DNA of 63,623 nt from Cyanobacteriota bacterium (GCA_019752015.1 JAIEMQ010000070.1:1-63623); one strand, 5' to 3'; positions 8,860 to 18,171 are shown, counted from the first letter of the stretch. Made by a program: numbers and translations. Notes: generated by a model not told the origin, from the sequence alone.

Positions 8860-9036
8860 GTGTGCAAGCGTCAGGCAACAGCGTCGGGGCATCAACGTCA
8901 GTCAGCGTCAGGCACGAGCCTCACGGCGCGGCGATCCGGTTCGCGCGTCGTCATTGAAGTGCGGCGGCTGAGCGAGTCGGTTCACGTAATCGGGCCGGGG
9001 CCGATGTCTGAAGGCAAATTAGTCGGGAGGGTATTC

Positions 9037-11307
9037 ATGAGAAGCGCGTTCGTGGTGGTCTGGGTCGTGGTGGCGTCTGCTGCGGCGCTCGCGCAGCCGC
9101 ACTCGCTGGCCGGTGTGGTCCGCGATCCAAGCGGTGCGGTCGTTCCAGACGGCACGGTCGTCGTGCGGCAGCCGGGGACCGCCTTCGAGCGGATCGTCGA
9201 GACGGGGCGCGACGGCCGTTTCATCGTTGCCCCTGCCACCAGCGGCGAATACGTGATCGAAGTGATCGCCGCCGGCTTTTCGGTCGCCACACTCACCGCG
9301 CGCGTGCCGTTGACACAGACGATCGACGTGACGCTCCACCCGGCCCCGGTGATCGAGGCGGTGCAGGTGGTCTCGGCGTCGCGCCAGCAGGAGCTGCGCG
9401 AATCCCTGAACACCAACGTCGCGGTGCTGTCACGCCGCCAGATCGAGGAAAGCGGCGCGCCGACCGTGGCAGAGCTGCTGCGCGAGGTGCCCGGCGTGAC
9501 GTCGCGTCGCGGTAGTGAAGGGGCCGGCCCCGCCGGCGCGCAGATCCAGGGTATCGATTCCCGCCAGGTGCTGGTGCTGCTCGACGGGCAGCCGCTGGTC
9601 GGCGCCCGCGGCATCAAGCGCGGCGTGATCAATCTCGATCGCCAGTCGTCCTCGCGTCTCGATCGGATCGAGATTGTCAAGGGCGCGGCGTCCGCGCTGT
9701 ACGGATCCGATGCGATCGGCGGCGTGATCAACCTGATCACGCGCGAGGCAGCGGGCCGCGTGGAGACCAGGGGAGAGCTGTCCGGCGCCAACCGCGGCGA
9801 ATTCAACGCGGTGGCGCAAGCGGGGATGCGCCGCGACCGCGCGTCGACGCTGTTCAGCGTCGAACGCCATCAGAATAACGGGTTTGATTTGACGCCCACG
9901 ACATTCGATACGACGGCGCCGCCGTTCGAGCGCGTCGACTTCATGGCGCGCGTCCGTTACAGCCCCTCTGATGCAGTGATGCTGTCGGTGCTGACCAGCG
10001 GCTACAACAACCACACCACCGGACGATCCAACGGCGAGCTCGGGCCGCAGCAGGACGACATCCGCGACAGCACGCTCAACACCAACCTGCAGCTGGATTG
10101 GCGGCCGCGACCGTCGACGACGCTGCAGGCGCGCGCCTACGTCGCTCGCTACAACGAGGATTCGGCAGGACAGCTGGCGCCGCCGGCCGCGACGCCACTC
10201 GCTCCCGGAGCGCTCGACCAGCAGACACTGAAGTTCGATGCGTCGGCGGCACGCCTGCTCGGTCCGAGGCAGCAGCTGCAGGGCGGTGTCGAGTACTGGC
10301 GCGATGCCTACTCGGGCATCAACCGGCTGCGCAACGATGCCGGGGAGCGAGCGGCAATCGCGACGGCGTGGCTGCAGCACAAGCTCACCGTTGGCGGACG
10401 CGTCACGACCACGCTGGGACTGCGCAGTGACACCCACTCTCAGTTCGGATCGGCGTTGTCGCCGAAGGTCGCCGCCAATGTCAGGGCCGGCCAGGGCGTG
10501 ACCGTCCGCGCCTCCTACGGTCGCGGCTTCCGCGCGCCGGACATCGGCCAGCTGTATTACCGTTTCCTCAACCCATCGAGCATCTACCAGGTCATCGGCA
10601 ACGTGAATCTCCGGCCGGAGTACGCCAATTCGCTGCAGTTGGGCGGCGAGTATGCGACCGCTGGTCACCGCGCCCGGTTCGGCGTCAATCTGTTCCGCAA
10701 TGACGTCCGCAACCTGATCGAATCGGTGAGCCTCGGCATGCCGGTCACGCAAGCGCAGCTGACCGAGCTGTTGCAGCGCGAGAACCTGGACGCGGGCTTT
10801 CGTCCGGTGACGGGCCGGCTGCTGTTCACCTATAAGAACATCAGCGAGGCGGTGACCGAGGGCATCGAGCTCGATGGCGAAGTGGCCGTCACGAAACAAA
10901 TTGCGCTGGCAGGGGCCTATACCTATCTCGATGCCCGCGACGACAACACCGCGCTCGCCTTGACCGGCCGCAATGCACACCAGGGCAGTGTCCGCGCGAC
11001 GTGGCGCTCCTCGTTCGGCCTGGTCGCCAACGTGCGCGGCATGTTCAGCAGCCGCTGGATCGCCGCTCGCGCGACCGTTGCCGGGCGGCCGCAAGACACC
11101 TACGCGCCCGGCTACTCGCTCTGGGATGCTTACCTCTCGCAGCGCGTCATTCGCGGCCTGAACGTGTTCGCCGCCCTCGACAATCTCGCCGGTTCGCAGG
11201 ATCCGAATCTCGGCCGGTCGTCAGCGACCGGCGCACCGCTGCCGATCTACCGTCCCGATGCCGGCCGGACGGTCCGGGCGGGCGCGCGCTGGTCGTGGGC
11301 GAAGTGA
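9037..11307 (+). CDS. TonB-dependent outer-membrane receptor
   Basis: The 756-residue protein has a signal peptide (ending AAALAQ), an N-terminal carboxypeptidase-regulatory-like domain (LAGVVRDPSGAVVPDGTVVV), a plug domain (AELLREVPGVTSRRG, IEIVKGAASALYGSDAIGGVINL) and a 22-strand-type barrel. GAGGG lies just before the ATG; the long in-frame extension upstream has no signal peptide and was rejected. Plug and barrel resemble cobalamin/siderophore/heme receptors. Its neighbours are a PepSY protein and an exported CbiX-like chelatase followed by heme genes, so the cargo may be an iron chelate, heme or a corrinoid. The substrate is inference. Confidence 0.88.
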   Translation: MRSAFVVVWVVVASAAALAQPHSLAGVVRDPSGAVVPDGTVVVRQPGTAFERIVETGRDGRFIVAPATSGEYVIEVIAAGFSVATLTARVPLTQTIDVTLHPAPVIEAVQVVSASRQQELRESLNTNVAVLSRRQIEESGAPTVAELLREVPGVTSRRGSEGAGPAGAQIQGIDSRQVLVLLDGQPLVGARGIKRGVINLDRQSSSRLDRIEIVKGAASALYGSDAIGGVINLITREAAGRVETRGELSGANRGEFNAVAQAGMRRDRASTLFSVERHQNNGFDLTPTTFDTTAPPFERVDFMARVRYSPSDAVMLSVLTSGYNNHTTGRSNGELGPQQDDIRDSTLNTNLQLDWRPRPSTTLQARAYVARYNEDSAGQLAPPAATPLAPGALDQQTLKFDASAARLLGPRQQLQGGVEYWRDAYSGINRLRNDAGERAAIATAWLQHKLTVGGRVTTTLGLRSDTHSQFGSALSPKVAANVRAGQGVTVRASYGRGFRAPDIGQLYYRFLNPSSIYQVIGNVNLRPEYANSLQLGGEYATAGHRARFGVNLFRNDVRNLIESVSLGMPVTQAQLTELLQRENLDAGFRPVTGRLLFTYKNISEAVTEGIELDGEVAVTKQIALAGAYTYLDARDDNTALALTGRNAHQGSVRATWRSSFGLVANVRGMFSSRWIAARATVAGRPQDTYAPGYSLWDAYLSQRVIRGLNVFAALDNLAGSQDPNLGRSSATGAPLPIYRPDAGRTVRAGARWSWAK

Positions 11308-11315
11308 AGGAGGGC

Positions 11316-12215
11316 ATGATGAGCAGGATGCGACTAATGATCTTGACCGCGATCGTCGCCGGGATGCCGCTGACGGCGCTCGCGCAGTCGAAGGCGGGCG
11401 TGCTGCTGCTCGCGCACGGCGGGCAGCCTGAATGGAACCACCGCGTTCAGGACGTCGCCAGCCGCGTCGACCGCACGCACCCGACGGAGGTCGCGTTCGG
11501 GATGGCGTCCCGCGCGGCGATCGCAGCGGCGATCGACAGGCTGAAGGCGCGTGGCGTGACCGAGATCGTCGCCGTGCCGCTGTTCGTGTCGTCGCACAGC
11601 TCGGTGATTTCGTCGACAGAGTACCTGCTCGGACTGCGGCCGGATGCGCCAGCCGATCTCGCGCAATTCGCCAGGATGAGCCATGGGCGCGGCGACGCCG
11701 GACACGCGCACGCGGACGCGGGCATCGATCCGGCCTCGCCGATCGCGGCGGGCATCCCCGTCCGCATCACGCCAGCCTTCAATCGTCACGCGATCATCGG
11801 CGCGGTGCTTGCCGATCGTACCAGGACCATCAGCACGCAGGCAGCGGAAGAATCCGTGATTCTCGTCGCCCATGGTCCTGTGCCCGACGATGACAACCGC
11901 AAGTGGCTTGACGACCTGGCCGTGCTGGCGGACCAGGTGCGGAAAACCGCGCCGTATGCGTCGGTCGACTACATGACCGTTCGTGATGATGCCGGCCCCG
12001 CGATCCGCGACGCCGCAACGCAGGAATTGCGGGCGAAGGTCGACGCGCAACGCGCGCTGGGCCGCCGCGTCCTGATCGTTCCCCACCTGCTGTCGTTCGG
12101 GGGCATCGAGCAGGGGATCCGCAAGCGGCTTGACGGCCTCGACTACGCGATGGCCGTCCAGGGCCTGATGCCCGACGATCGCATCGTCGATTGGGTGCTC
12201 GCGGGCGTAAAGTAG
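11316..12215 (+). CDS. Exported CbiX/SirB-type chelatase
   Basis: The 299-residue protein has two CbiX-like halves. The first has VLLLAHGGQPEWNHRV and VPLFVSSHS; the second has VILVAHGPVPDDDNRKWL and VLIVPHLLSFGGIEQGIRKRL. The AHG histidines used by class II chelatases for metal insertion are kept in both halves. Unusually it starts with a signal peptide (MRLMILTAIVAGMPLTALAQ), so it should act in the periplasm rather than on cytosolic sirohydrochlorin. A strong GAAGGAGGG site precedes the ATG, eight bases after the TonB-receptor stop, so the two are one operon. A His-rich stretch (HGRGDAGHAHADAG) may bind metal. Confidence 0.78.
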   Translation: MMSRMRLMILTAIVAGMPLTALAQSKAGVLLLAHGGQPEWNHRVQDVASRVDRTHPTEVAFGMASRAAIAAAIDRLKARGVTEIVAVPLFVSSHSSVISSTEYLLGLRPDAPADLAQFARMSHGRGDAGHAHADAGIDPASPIAAGIPVRITPAFNRHAIIGAVLADRTRTISTQAAEESVILVAHGPVPDDDNRKWLDDLAVLADQVRKTAPYASVDYMTVRDDAGPAIRDAATQELRAKVDAQRALGRRVLIVPHLLSFGGIEQGIRKRLDGLDYAMAVQGLMPDDRIVDWVLAGVK

Positions 12216-12289
12216 CGTGGCGTTGGGATCCAGTGTCAGGTGGATTGGCCCTTTGTAGGTCAGCAATCGGGTCCGAAAGCGGGCCGCCG

Positions 12290-13279
12290 GTGATCGGGGA
12301 CGTCACCGGCGTCCTGCTTGCGCAAGTGGGTACGCCCGATGCGCCCACGTCTCGAGCGGTGCGGCGGTATCTCGCCAGGTTTCTCTCCGACCGTCGCGTC
12401 GTCGATTATCCGTCCTGGTGGTGGCAGCCGCTGCTGCGCGGCGTGATCCTGCCGCTCCGATCGCCGAAGTCAGCGCGGCTCTATCGGCGCATCTGGACAA
12501 CCGCGGGATCGCCGCTGCTGGTGGAATCGGAACAGCAGCGTGCGCTGCTGGCCACTGCCTTGGGCCCCAGCCATCGCGTGGCGCTCGGAATGGCCTACGC
12601 CGGTCCATCGTTCGAGGCTGCGATCGACCACTTGCTGAGCGCGGGTGCGACACGAATCGTCGTGCTGCCGATGTTTCCGCAGTACTCATCGGCCACGACG
12701 GCGTCGGTTTACGAAGCAGCGTTCGCCGCGGCGATTGCACGTGGATCGCGGGCGCGACGCTTCGTCCCGGCTGTGCAGTTCATCGCGCCGTATCCGGACC
12801 ATCGCGGCTACATCGAGGCGCTGCGCGCACGCGTCACCGGCGCGATCGCGGCCGCCTCGCCGGATCACATCGTGCTCTCGTTTCACGGACTGCCCGAACG
12901 ATTCGTGAGCGAGGGCGACCCCTATGACGCGCAATGCGCACTGACGGTGAGCGCGCTCGCCTCGGCCATGCGGTGGAGCGGCTCCGACTACACGGTTTCG
13001 TTTCAGTCGCGATTCGGGCGGGAGCCGTGGCTCGCGCCGGCGACCGCTGACGTCCTGCGCGGTCTGCACAGCCGCGGCGTCAAGCGGCCGCTCATCGTCG
13101 CGCCGGGTTTCACCGCCGATTGCCTCGAGACGCTGGACGAGCTCGGCAATGAAGGCCGCGACGAGTTCGCTCAGGGCGGGGGTGATCCCGCAGCGTATTG
13201 CCTCTGCCCGTGTCTCAACGACCACCCGCTGTGGATCGAGGCCATGGCCCAACTGGTCAGCGCCGCGACAAAACCGTGA
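12290..13279 (+). CDS. hemH: Ferrochelatase
   Basis: The 329-residue protein shows ferrochelatase hallmarks: GVLLAQVGTPDAP at the start, GMAYAGPSFEAAI, VVLPMFPQYSSATTASV, the catalytic-His motif LSFHGLPERFV near residue 200 and PGFTADCLETLDELG with the conserved Glu near 270. It inserts ferrous iron into protoporphyrin or coproporphyrin. The GTG at 12290 is the best start because homology begins immediately after it; no clear ribosome-binding site is visible. A CLCPCLND cluster near the C-terminus could hold an Fe-S cluster, as in some ferrochelatases, but this is not certain. Confidence 0.88.
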   Translation: MIGDVTGVLLAQVGTPDAPTSRAVRRYLARFLSDRRVVDYPSWWWQPLLRGVILPLRSPKSARLYRRIWTTAGSPLLVESEQQRALLATALGPSHRVALGMAYAGPSFEAAIDHLLSAGATRIVVLPMFPQYSSATTASVYEAAFAAAIARGSRARRFVPAVQFIAPYPDHRGYIEALRARVTGAIAAASPDHIVLSFHGLPERFVSEGDPYDAQCALTVSALASAMRWSGSDYTVSFQSRFGREPWLAPATADVLRGLHSRGVKRPLIVAPGFTADCLETLDELGNEGRDEFAQGGGDPAAYCLCPCLNDHPLWIEAMAQLVSAATKP

Positions 13280-13315
13280 CACTCGCCTGGACCGGCTCCG
13301 TAAGATCAATCCGTC

Positions 13316-14164
13316 GTGCAGGAATTGTGTGTGTGGCAGCGCGCGCCGCAGTCGGCGGCCGCCTCGCCGTGGCCGGTGTTTCGCACCTGCCGGCGTGAAA
13401 TCGCCTTCGTCGATCCGTCCGCCGCGGCTCCGCCCGATGCCGATCGGCTGGTCGGAGAACAGGCCTACGCGCACCTGCTCCAGGTGATTTGCGGCCTCGA
13501 CTCGCCAATGCTCGCGGAAACCGAAGTCATGCACCAATTCCGTGTCTTCGTCGATGCGCTGGGCGAGAGCGATCACGCCGTGGAGCGGATCGGCCGCCGC
13601 CTGCTCGCCGACGCGCGGAGCGTTCGCGCGCGGCACCTCTCGGCATTTGGCTCGCGTTCATATGGCAGCGCCGTACGCCGGCATGTTCGCGGCTGCGAAC
13701 GCGTCGCCGTGATTGGCACGGGCATGTTGTGCCAGGAAGTATTGCCGTTCGTGGCCGACGATCGCCGGCTGGTGGATGTCTACGGCCGCAAGGCGACTTT
13801 CGATTCGACGTTGCCGGCGGTGTGTTATCAGCGGCTCGACCAGGCCGCCTCGAATCCGCCATTCGATGAACGAGCGGCGCTCGTGATCGCGGCGCCCGTC
13901 GATGCCGCGGTGATCGCGCGCATTGGCGCGCGCTACTCCGCGCTGTCGTGCGTGATTGATTTGCGAGGCGAAGCGGATGCCGGTCCGCTTCCGCCACTCG
14001 CGCCGATCGTTTCGCTCGCCGATGTCTTCGACGAAATGCAGCGAGCCGCGATGGCTGCCGATCGACGCGTCGCCGCCGCCAGGGTCGACATCGCGAGATG
14101 CGCGCGCGCCTTCGCGGGCCGCGCTGTCCTCAATCCGTCCGGCTGGCATGACCTGTGCGCGTGA
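13316..14164 (+). CDS. Short glutamyl-tRNA-reductase-like protein
   Basis: The 282-residue protein looks like a shrunken HemA (usual length 410-450). It keeps a Cys motif (VFRTCRREIAF, compare STCNRTEIY), the region LLQVICGLDSPMLAETEVMHQF (compare GLDSMVLGEPQI), a compact nucleotide-binding segment (RVAVIGTGMLCQEVL) and a helix resembling the start of the dimerisation domain. About 45 N-terminal residues and most of the dimer domain are missing. Its place between hemH and the hemE-N-Y run supports a tetrapyrrole role, but whether it still reduces glutamyl-tRNA is doubtful. GTG start; no ATG alternative fits. Confidence 0.6.
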   Translation: MQELCVWQRAPQSAAASPWPVFRTCRREIAFVDPSAAAPPDADRLVGEQAYAHLLQVICGLDSPMLAETEVMHQFRVFVDALGESDHAVERIGRRLLADARSVRARHLSAFGSRSYGSAVRRHVRGCERVAVIGTGMLCQEVLPFVADDRRLVDVYGRKATFDSTLPAVCYQRLDQAASNPPFDERAALVIAAPVDAAVIARIGARYSALSCVIDLRGEADAGPLPPLAPIVSLADVFDEMQRAAMAADRRVAAARVDIARCARAFAGRAVLNPSGWHDLCA

Positions 14165-14182
14165 GAATTGGGTTTTGTGTCG

Positions 14183-14257
14183 ATGGCACACACCGACGAT
14201 GTGCTCGCTGAGGCGGCGCGGGCGCTGATCGGCGCCGCGCAACAGGTGGACGCATGA
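14183..14257 (+). CDS. Possible 24-residue micro-ORF coupled to the histidine kinase
   Basis: The ORF lies in the same frame as the HemA-like gene, just past its stop, and encodes MAHTDDVLAEAARALIGAAQ plus four residues. Its TGA overlaps the kinase ATG as ATGA, the junction type used repeatedly downstream. It could be a translational-coupling leader, a lost C-terminus of the HemA-like gene, or chance. No homology is recognised. Confidence 0.25.
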   Translation: MAHTDDVLAEAARALIGAAQQVDA

Positions 14258-15132
14258 GGCAGTCACGCATGACGTGGCAGTACATCGCCGCGGTGTCGTG
14301 GCTCGTGTTCACGGTGGCGCTCGCCGTGTGGTGGCTGGTCTTCGGCCTCAGCCAGGCCCGTCACCTGGGCGCGCTTGAAGGCGAGGCGGCGCAACTTGGC
14401 CGCGTCACGCGGATGCTGATTCTCGAAGGCGTGATCCTCGTGACGATGCTCGTCGGCGGCGGTGTCGCATTGCTGATCGGCATTCGCTTCGAGCAGCGCC
14501 GCCGCCGCGACCTGCGCGCGTTCTACACCGCGTTCACGCACGATCTGAAAACGTCGATGGCGTCGTTGATCCTGCAGGCCGAGGCACTCAGCGAAGATCT
14601 CCCTGAGGCGGCCGGCAACCCCAATCTGCAGCGCCTGCAGAAAGACGCGGTGCGCCTGAGATTACAGCTCGAGAACGCGCTGTTCCTGACCGAATCTGAC
14701 GCGGCGGTCCTGATCGAAGCCATCGACGTGCGATCGATGGTCGACGCGCTTCGTGACGACTGGCCGGAGTTGCATATCGAGATGCGCGGCGACGATCGCG
14801 TGCGCGCCGATCGGCGCGCCTTCGAGAGCGTGCTGCGCAACCTGCTGCAGAACGCCGTCGTGCATGGCCGCGCCACGGTGGTGCGCATCGAGGTGAAGAG
14901 AGTGCCGTCGAGTGCCGTCGAGATCGCGGTGCACGACAACGGCCGTGGCGCCGCCGCCGACGCCGCGATGGCGCTCGATCGGCCGTTCACGCGCACGGCG
15001 CCGACCAGCGGCTCTGGTGTTGGCCTGTATGTGTGCCGCGGGTTGTTGCGGCAGATGCACGGACAGATCCATCTGCTGACCAATCAATCGAGCGGCTTCG
15101 GCGTCGCCGTGCAGCTTCCCGGAGCCGCGTGA
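14254..15132 (+). CDS. Membrane sensor histidine kinase
   Basis: The 292-residue kinase has two TM helices (about residues 9-31 and 52-75) with a short ~20-residue loop between, a HisKA segment with the phospho-acceptor in FTHDLKTSMASL (His96) and an HATPase domain (NLLQNAVVHG, DNGRG, GSGVGLYVCRGLL). The small periplasmic part suggests it senses the membrane or a partner rather than a soluble ligand. Its stop overlaps the response-regulator ATG (TGATG). Encoded inside the heme gene run, it may tune heme synthesis; this is inference. Confidence 0.85.
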   Translation: MRQSRMTWQYIAAVSWLVFTVALAVWWLVFGLSQARHLGALEGEAAQLGRVTRMLILEGVILVTMLVGGGVALLIGIRFEQRRRRDLRAFYTAFTHDLKTSMASLILQAEALSEDLPEAAGNPNLQRLQKDAVRLRLQLENALFLTESDAAVLIEAIDVRSMVDALRDDWPELHIEMRGDDRVRADRRAFESVLRNLLQNAVVHGRATVVRIEVKRVPSSAVEIAVHDNGRGAAADAAMALDRPFTRTAPTSGSGVGLYVCRGLLRQMHGQIHLLTNQSSGFGVAVQLPGAA

Positions 15133-15800
15133 TGTCGTGCGTGCTGCTCGTCGAAGACGATCGTTCGCTCGGCAAAACGCTCGCGGAGCGGCTGGCGAAA
15201 GAAGGCATCGACGTCGAGTGGGTCGAGACGCTGGCCGCGGGACGCGCCGCCGCCGGCCAGCCCTGGGATCTGGCCATCGTCGACGCGATGCTGCCGGACG
15301 GATCCGGGTTCGATCTGGCGCCGGAGATCCGGCGGCGATCGCTGACGCCGATCATGTTCATGACCGCGCTCAATTCGGCGGAGAGCCGGCTGCGCGGGTT
15401 CGAGCTGGGCGCCGACGAGTACCTGCCGAAGCCGTTTCACCTCAAGGAGTTCATGCTGCGCGTCCGCCACGTGCTGCAGACGCAGCCGCCGCGCCGCCTC
15501 ACCCGGATCGGCGGCGTGTCGATCGACTGGGATGCCATGGCGGTCGATCGCGCGGACGACGAGCGCGTCTTCCTGCAGGTGCGCGATTGCCGCGTGCTGC
15601 AATTGCTGATCGATGCGGCGCCGCGGGCGATCGATCGATCCGAGATTCTCGATCGGGTGTGGGGCGAGACCGAGTTCCCGTCACAGCGCACCGTCGACAA
15701 CGCGATCGTCCGCCTGCGGCAGGCGCTCGGCGACGCAGACGGCAGCTGGATCCGTTCCGTGCGAGGCATTGGCTACCAATGGGCAGCACCATCGAAATGA
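15132..15800 (+). CDS. OmpR-family response regulator
   Basis: The 222-residue protein has an intact receiver domain: acidic pair EDD at 8-10, phospho-acceptor Asp51 (VDAMLPDGSG), the T/S position in FMTALN and Lys100 in LPKPF. A C-terminal winged helix of Trans_reg_C type follows (RAIDRSEILDRVWG, RTVDNAIVRLRQALGD, IRSVRGIGYQW). It is the partner of the kinase just upstream and is joined to hemE by an ATGA overlap, so kinase, regulator and heme enzymes are translated from one message. Confidence 0.9.
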   Translation: MSCVLLVEDDRSLGKTLAERLAKEGIDVEWVETLAAGRAAAGQPWDLAIVDAMLPDGSGFDLAPEIRRRSLTPIMFMTALNSAESRLRGFELGADEYLPKPFHLKEFMLRVRHVLQTQPPRRLTRIGGVSIDWDAMAVDRADDERVFLQVRDCRVLQLLIDAAPRAIDRSEILDRVWGETEFPSQRTVDNAIVRLRQALGDADGSWIRSVRGIGYQWAAPSK

Positions 15801-16819
15801 GCAACACCTTCGCGCGCGCCCTCGAGTGCGAACCGCAGCGCGTGCCGCCGATCTGGCTGATGCGCCAGGCCGGCCGCTATCACGCGCCGTACCAGCGGCT
15901 GCGCCAATCGCATCGCTTCGACGATCTGTGTCGCGTGCCCGCGCTCGCGGCGGAAGTCGCCATGGGACCGATTCGCGACTTCGATTTCGACGCGGCGATC
16001 CTGTTCAGCGACCTGCTGTTTCCGCTTGAAGCCCTCGGCATGTCGCTGTCGTACGACGATGGGCCGCCGACGCTTGACGGGCCGTTGACGATCGATCGCA
16101 TCAACCGTTTCCGCGGCCTCGACGATGCCGCCGCGCGGCTCCAGTTCCAGGCCGACGCCGTGGCCGAGACGCGCATTGCGTTGCCGCCCGATAAAGGGCT
16201 GATCGGTTTTGTCGGCGGGCCGTGGACGTTGTTCGTCTACGCGATGGAAGGCTCGCATGCCGGCGCGATGCGGATCGCGAAGTCGTCATGGGAGATTTAT
16301 CGCGCCTTTGCCGCGCGAATGACGCCGCTGATCGATCGGGCGATCGCGATGCAACTAGATGCCGGCGCGGACGTGGTGATGGTGCTCGACACCGCCGCGG
16401 GCGAGCTGCCGGCTTCATACTTTGATCGCGAGATCGTGCCGGATCTCGCGCACTTCGCGCGCACGCATCCACATCGCGTCGGGTATTACGCCAAGGCCTC
16501 GCATCCGGCGCTGTTTGGCGGCGCTTTCAGCGCTGCGCCGTGGGCCGGCATTGGTGTGGATTCGCGATGGGATTTGCCGTCGCTGTTGCAGCGCCGTCCG
16601 ATCGACGGATTCGTGCAGGGCAACTTCGATCCGGCGTGGTTGTTTCTGCCTCGCCATGACCTCGATGCGGCCATCAACGGATTTCTCCGGCCGATCGCCG
16701 CGCTCGATCCCGCCGAGCGCGCCGGATGGATCTGCGGCCTCGGACACGGTGTGCTCCCCGGGACGCCGCCAGAATCGGTTCGTGTGTTCGTCGAAACCGT
16801 TCGCAGGGTGTTCGCATGA
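15797..16819 (+). CDS. hemE: Uroporphyrinogen decarboxylase
   Basis: The 340-residue protein has the family signatures PIWLMRQAGRYHAPYQ near the N-terminus, the conserved Asp in AILFSDLLFPLEALG, FVGGPWTLFVYAMEG and the C-terminal GLGHGVLPGTPPE. It removes four carboxylates from uroporphyrinogen III to give coproporphyrinogen III in the cytosol. The ATG at 15797 overlaps the response-regulator stop as ATGA and places MRQAGRY at the usual distance from the N-terminus; its own stop overlaps hemN the same way. Confidence 0.95.
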   Translation: MSNTFARALECEPQRVPPIWLMRQAGRYHAPYQRLRQSHRFDDLCRVPALAAEVAMGPIRDFDFDAAILFSDLLFPLEALGMSLSYDDGPPTLDGPLTIDRINRFRGLDDAAARLQFQADAVAETRIALPPDKGLIGFVGGPWTLFVYAMEGSHAGAMRIAKSSWEIYRAFAARMTPLIDRAIAMQLDAGADVVMVLDTAAGELPASYFDREIVPDLAHFARTHPHRVGYYAKASHPALFGGAFSAAPWAGIGVDSRWDLPSLLQRRPIDGFVQGNFDPAWLFLPRHDLDAAINGFLRPIAALDPAERAGWICGLGHGVLPGTPPESVRVFVETVRRVFA

Positions 16820-18171
16820 TTGGTGATCTTTCGGCGCTGCTCGCCAAGTACGACGTCGCGGTGCCCCGCTATACCAGCTATCCGGCGGTGCCGCACTGGC
16901 GGGACGTGCCGGACGCGCAGACGTGGCTGGCCGCACTTGACGATGCGATTACGCCGCCGTCGTCTTCGCTCGCCGTCTACGTGCACCTGCCGTTTTGCGA
17001 GACGCTCTGCACGTTTTGCGGATGCAACACCGTGATTACGCGCAATCACGATCGCAGTGAGCCATACGTTGACGTCGTGCTCGCCGAGCTCGACATCTAC
17101 CGTCAAGGCGTCGGACGCCTGCGCGAGCGCGCCGTATCGCAGCTCCATCTCGGCGGCGGCACGCCGACGTTCCTGCCGCCGGCAGCGTTGCAGAAGTTGT
17201 TGAGCGGTTTGTCCGAGCGCCTCCCCAATCGATCCGCTGAGTACGAAGGATCGGTCGAAGTCGATCCGCGCGTGACCACCGCGGAGCATCTCGAGACAAT
17301 GCGCTCGCATGGGTTGACCCGCATCTCGCTTGGTGTTCAGGACTTCGACAGCGAGGTCCTGCGCATGGTCAACCGGCCGCAGCCGCTGGAGCTGACATCG
17401 CGACTGTGCGAGACGGCGCGCGCCGCGGGCTACGAATCGATCAACTTCGACCTGATCTATGGGTTGCCCGCGCAAACGCCGGCGACCATGGCGCGGCTGG
17501 CGGACCAGGTGATCGAGCTGCGGCCCGATCGCCTTGCGGCGTACAGCTTCGCGCGCGTGCCGTGGATCAAGTCGGCGCAGCGCAAATTCAAGGATGAAGA
17601 CGTGCCGGCTGCGGAAGCGAAGCGGGCGCTGTATGAAGTGTTGCGCGGGCGCCTGCTCGCCGCCGGCTACGAAGAAATCGGCATGGATCACTTCGCGCTG
17701 CCCCACGATTCGCTCGCCCGCGCCGCGCGCCAGGGCACACTGCATCGCAACTTCATGGGCTATACCGATCGGCGCACCACGGCGCTACTCGGGCTCGGCG
17801 TCAGCGCGATTTCGGAGACGCCGTCGTGCTACCACCAGAACGAGAAAGTCATCACGGTCTACGAGCGCCGGGTGGCGGCTGGAGAGATTCCGACACTACG
17901 CGGGCATCTGCTGTCGAGCGACGATCGCCATCGCGCCGATCGCATCCGCACGCTCATGACGCGGGGCAGTGTGGCAGTGGCGCCCGGGGATTTCACCGGC
18001 GCCGAACACGCGCTGGCCGAGCTGATCGCCGACGGCATCGTCGATGTCTCGATCAACGAGCTGACGGTCACGCCCGAGAGCAAGCCGTTCCTCCGCAACG
18101 TCGCGTCGCTCTTCGACGCCTACCTGCGGCAGCCCGCTCACGACGGTCCGACCTACTCGAAAGCAATATGA
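16816..18171 (+). CDS. hemN: Oxygen-independent coproporphyrinogen III oxidase
   Basis: The 451-residue radical-SAM enzyme has RYTSYPAVPHW at the N-terminus, the cluster motif CETLCTFCGC (Cys61, 65, 68), LHLGGGTPTFL, the INFDLIYGLPAQT segment and GMDHFALP. It converts coproporphyrinogen III to protoporphyrinogen IX without oxygen. The CxxxCxxC-C pattern is the true HemN type rather than HemW. Start and stop both overlap neighbours as ATGA. Confidence 0.94.
   Translation: MIGDLSALLAKYDVAVPRYTSYPAVPHWRDVPDAQTWLAALDDAITPPSSSLAVYVHLPFCETLCTFCGCNTVITRNHDRSEPYVDVVLAELDIYRQGVGRLRERAVSQLHLGGGTPTFLPPAALQKLLSGLSERLPNRSAEYEGSVEVDPRVTTAEHLETMRSHGLTRISLGVQDFDSEVLRMVNRPQPLELTSRLCETARAAGYESINFDLIYGLPAQTPATMARLADQVIELRPDRLAAYSFARVPWIKSAQRKFKDEDVPAAEAKRALYEVLRGRLLAAGYEEIGMDHFALPHDSLARAARQGTLHRNFMGYTDRRTTALLGLGVSAISETPSCYHQNEKVITVYERRVAAGEIPTLRGHLLSSDDRHRADRIRTLMTRGSVAVAPGDFTGAEHALAELIADGIVDVSINELTVTPESKPFLRNVASLFDAYLRQPAHDGPTYSKAI

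Noticed and set aside
8860-9036. Possible cobalamin riboswitch before the TonB receptor
   Set aside because: Several GCGTCAG-like repeats and a B12-context receptor raised the idea, but no B12-box or the conserved GCCACTG core is visible.
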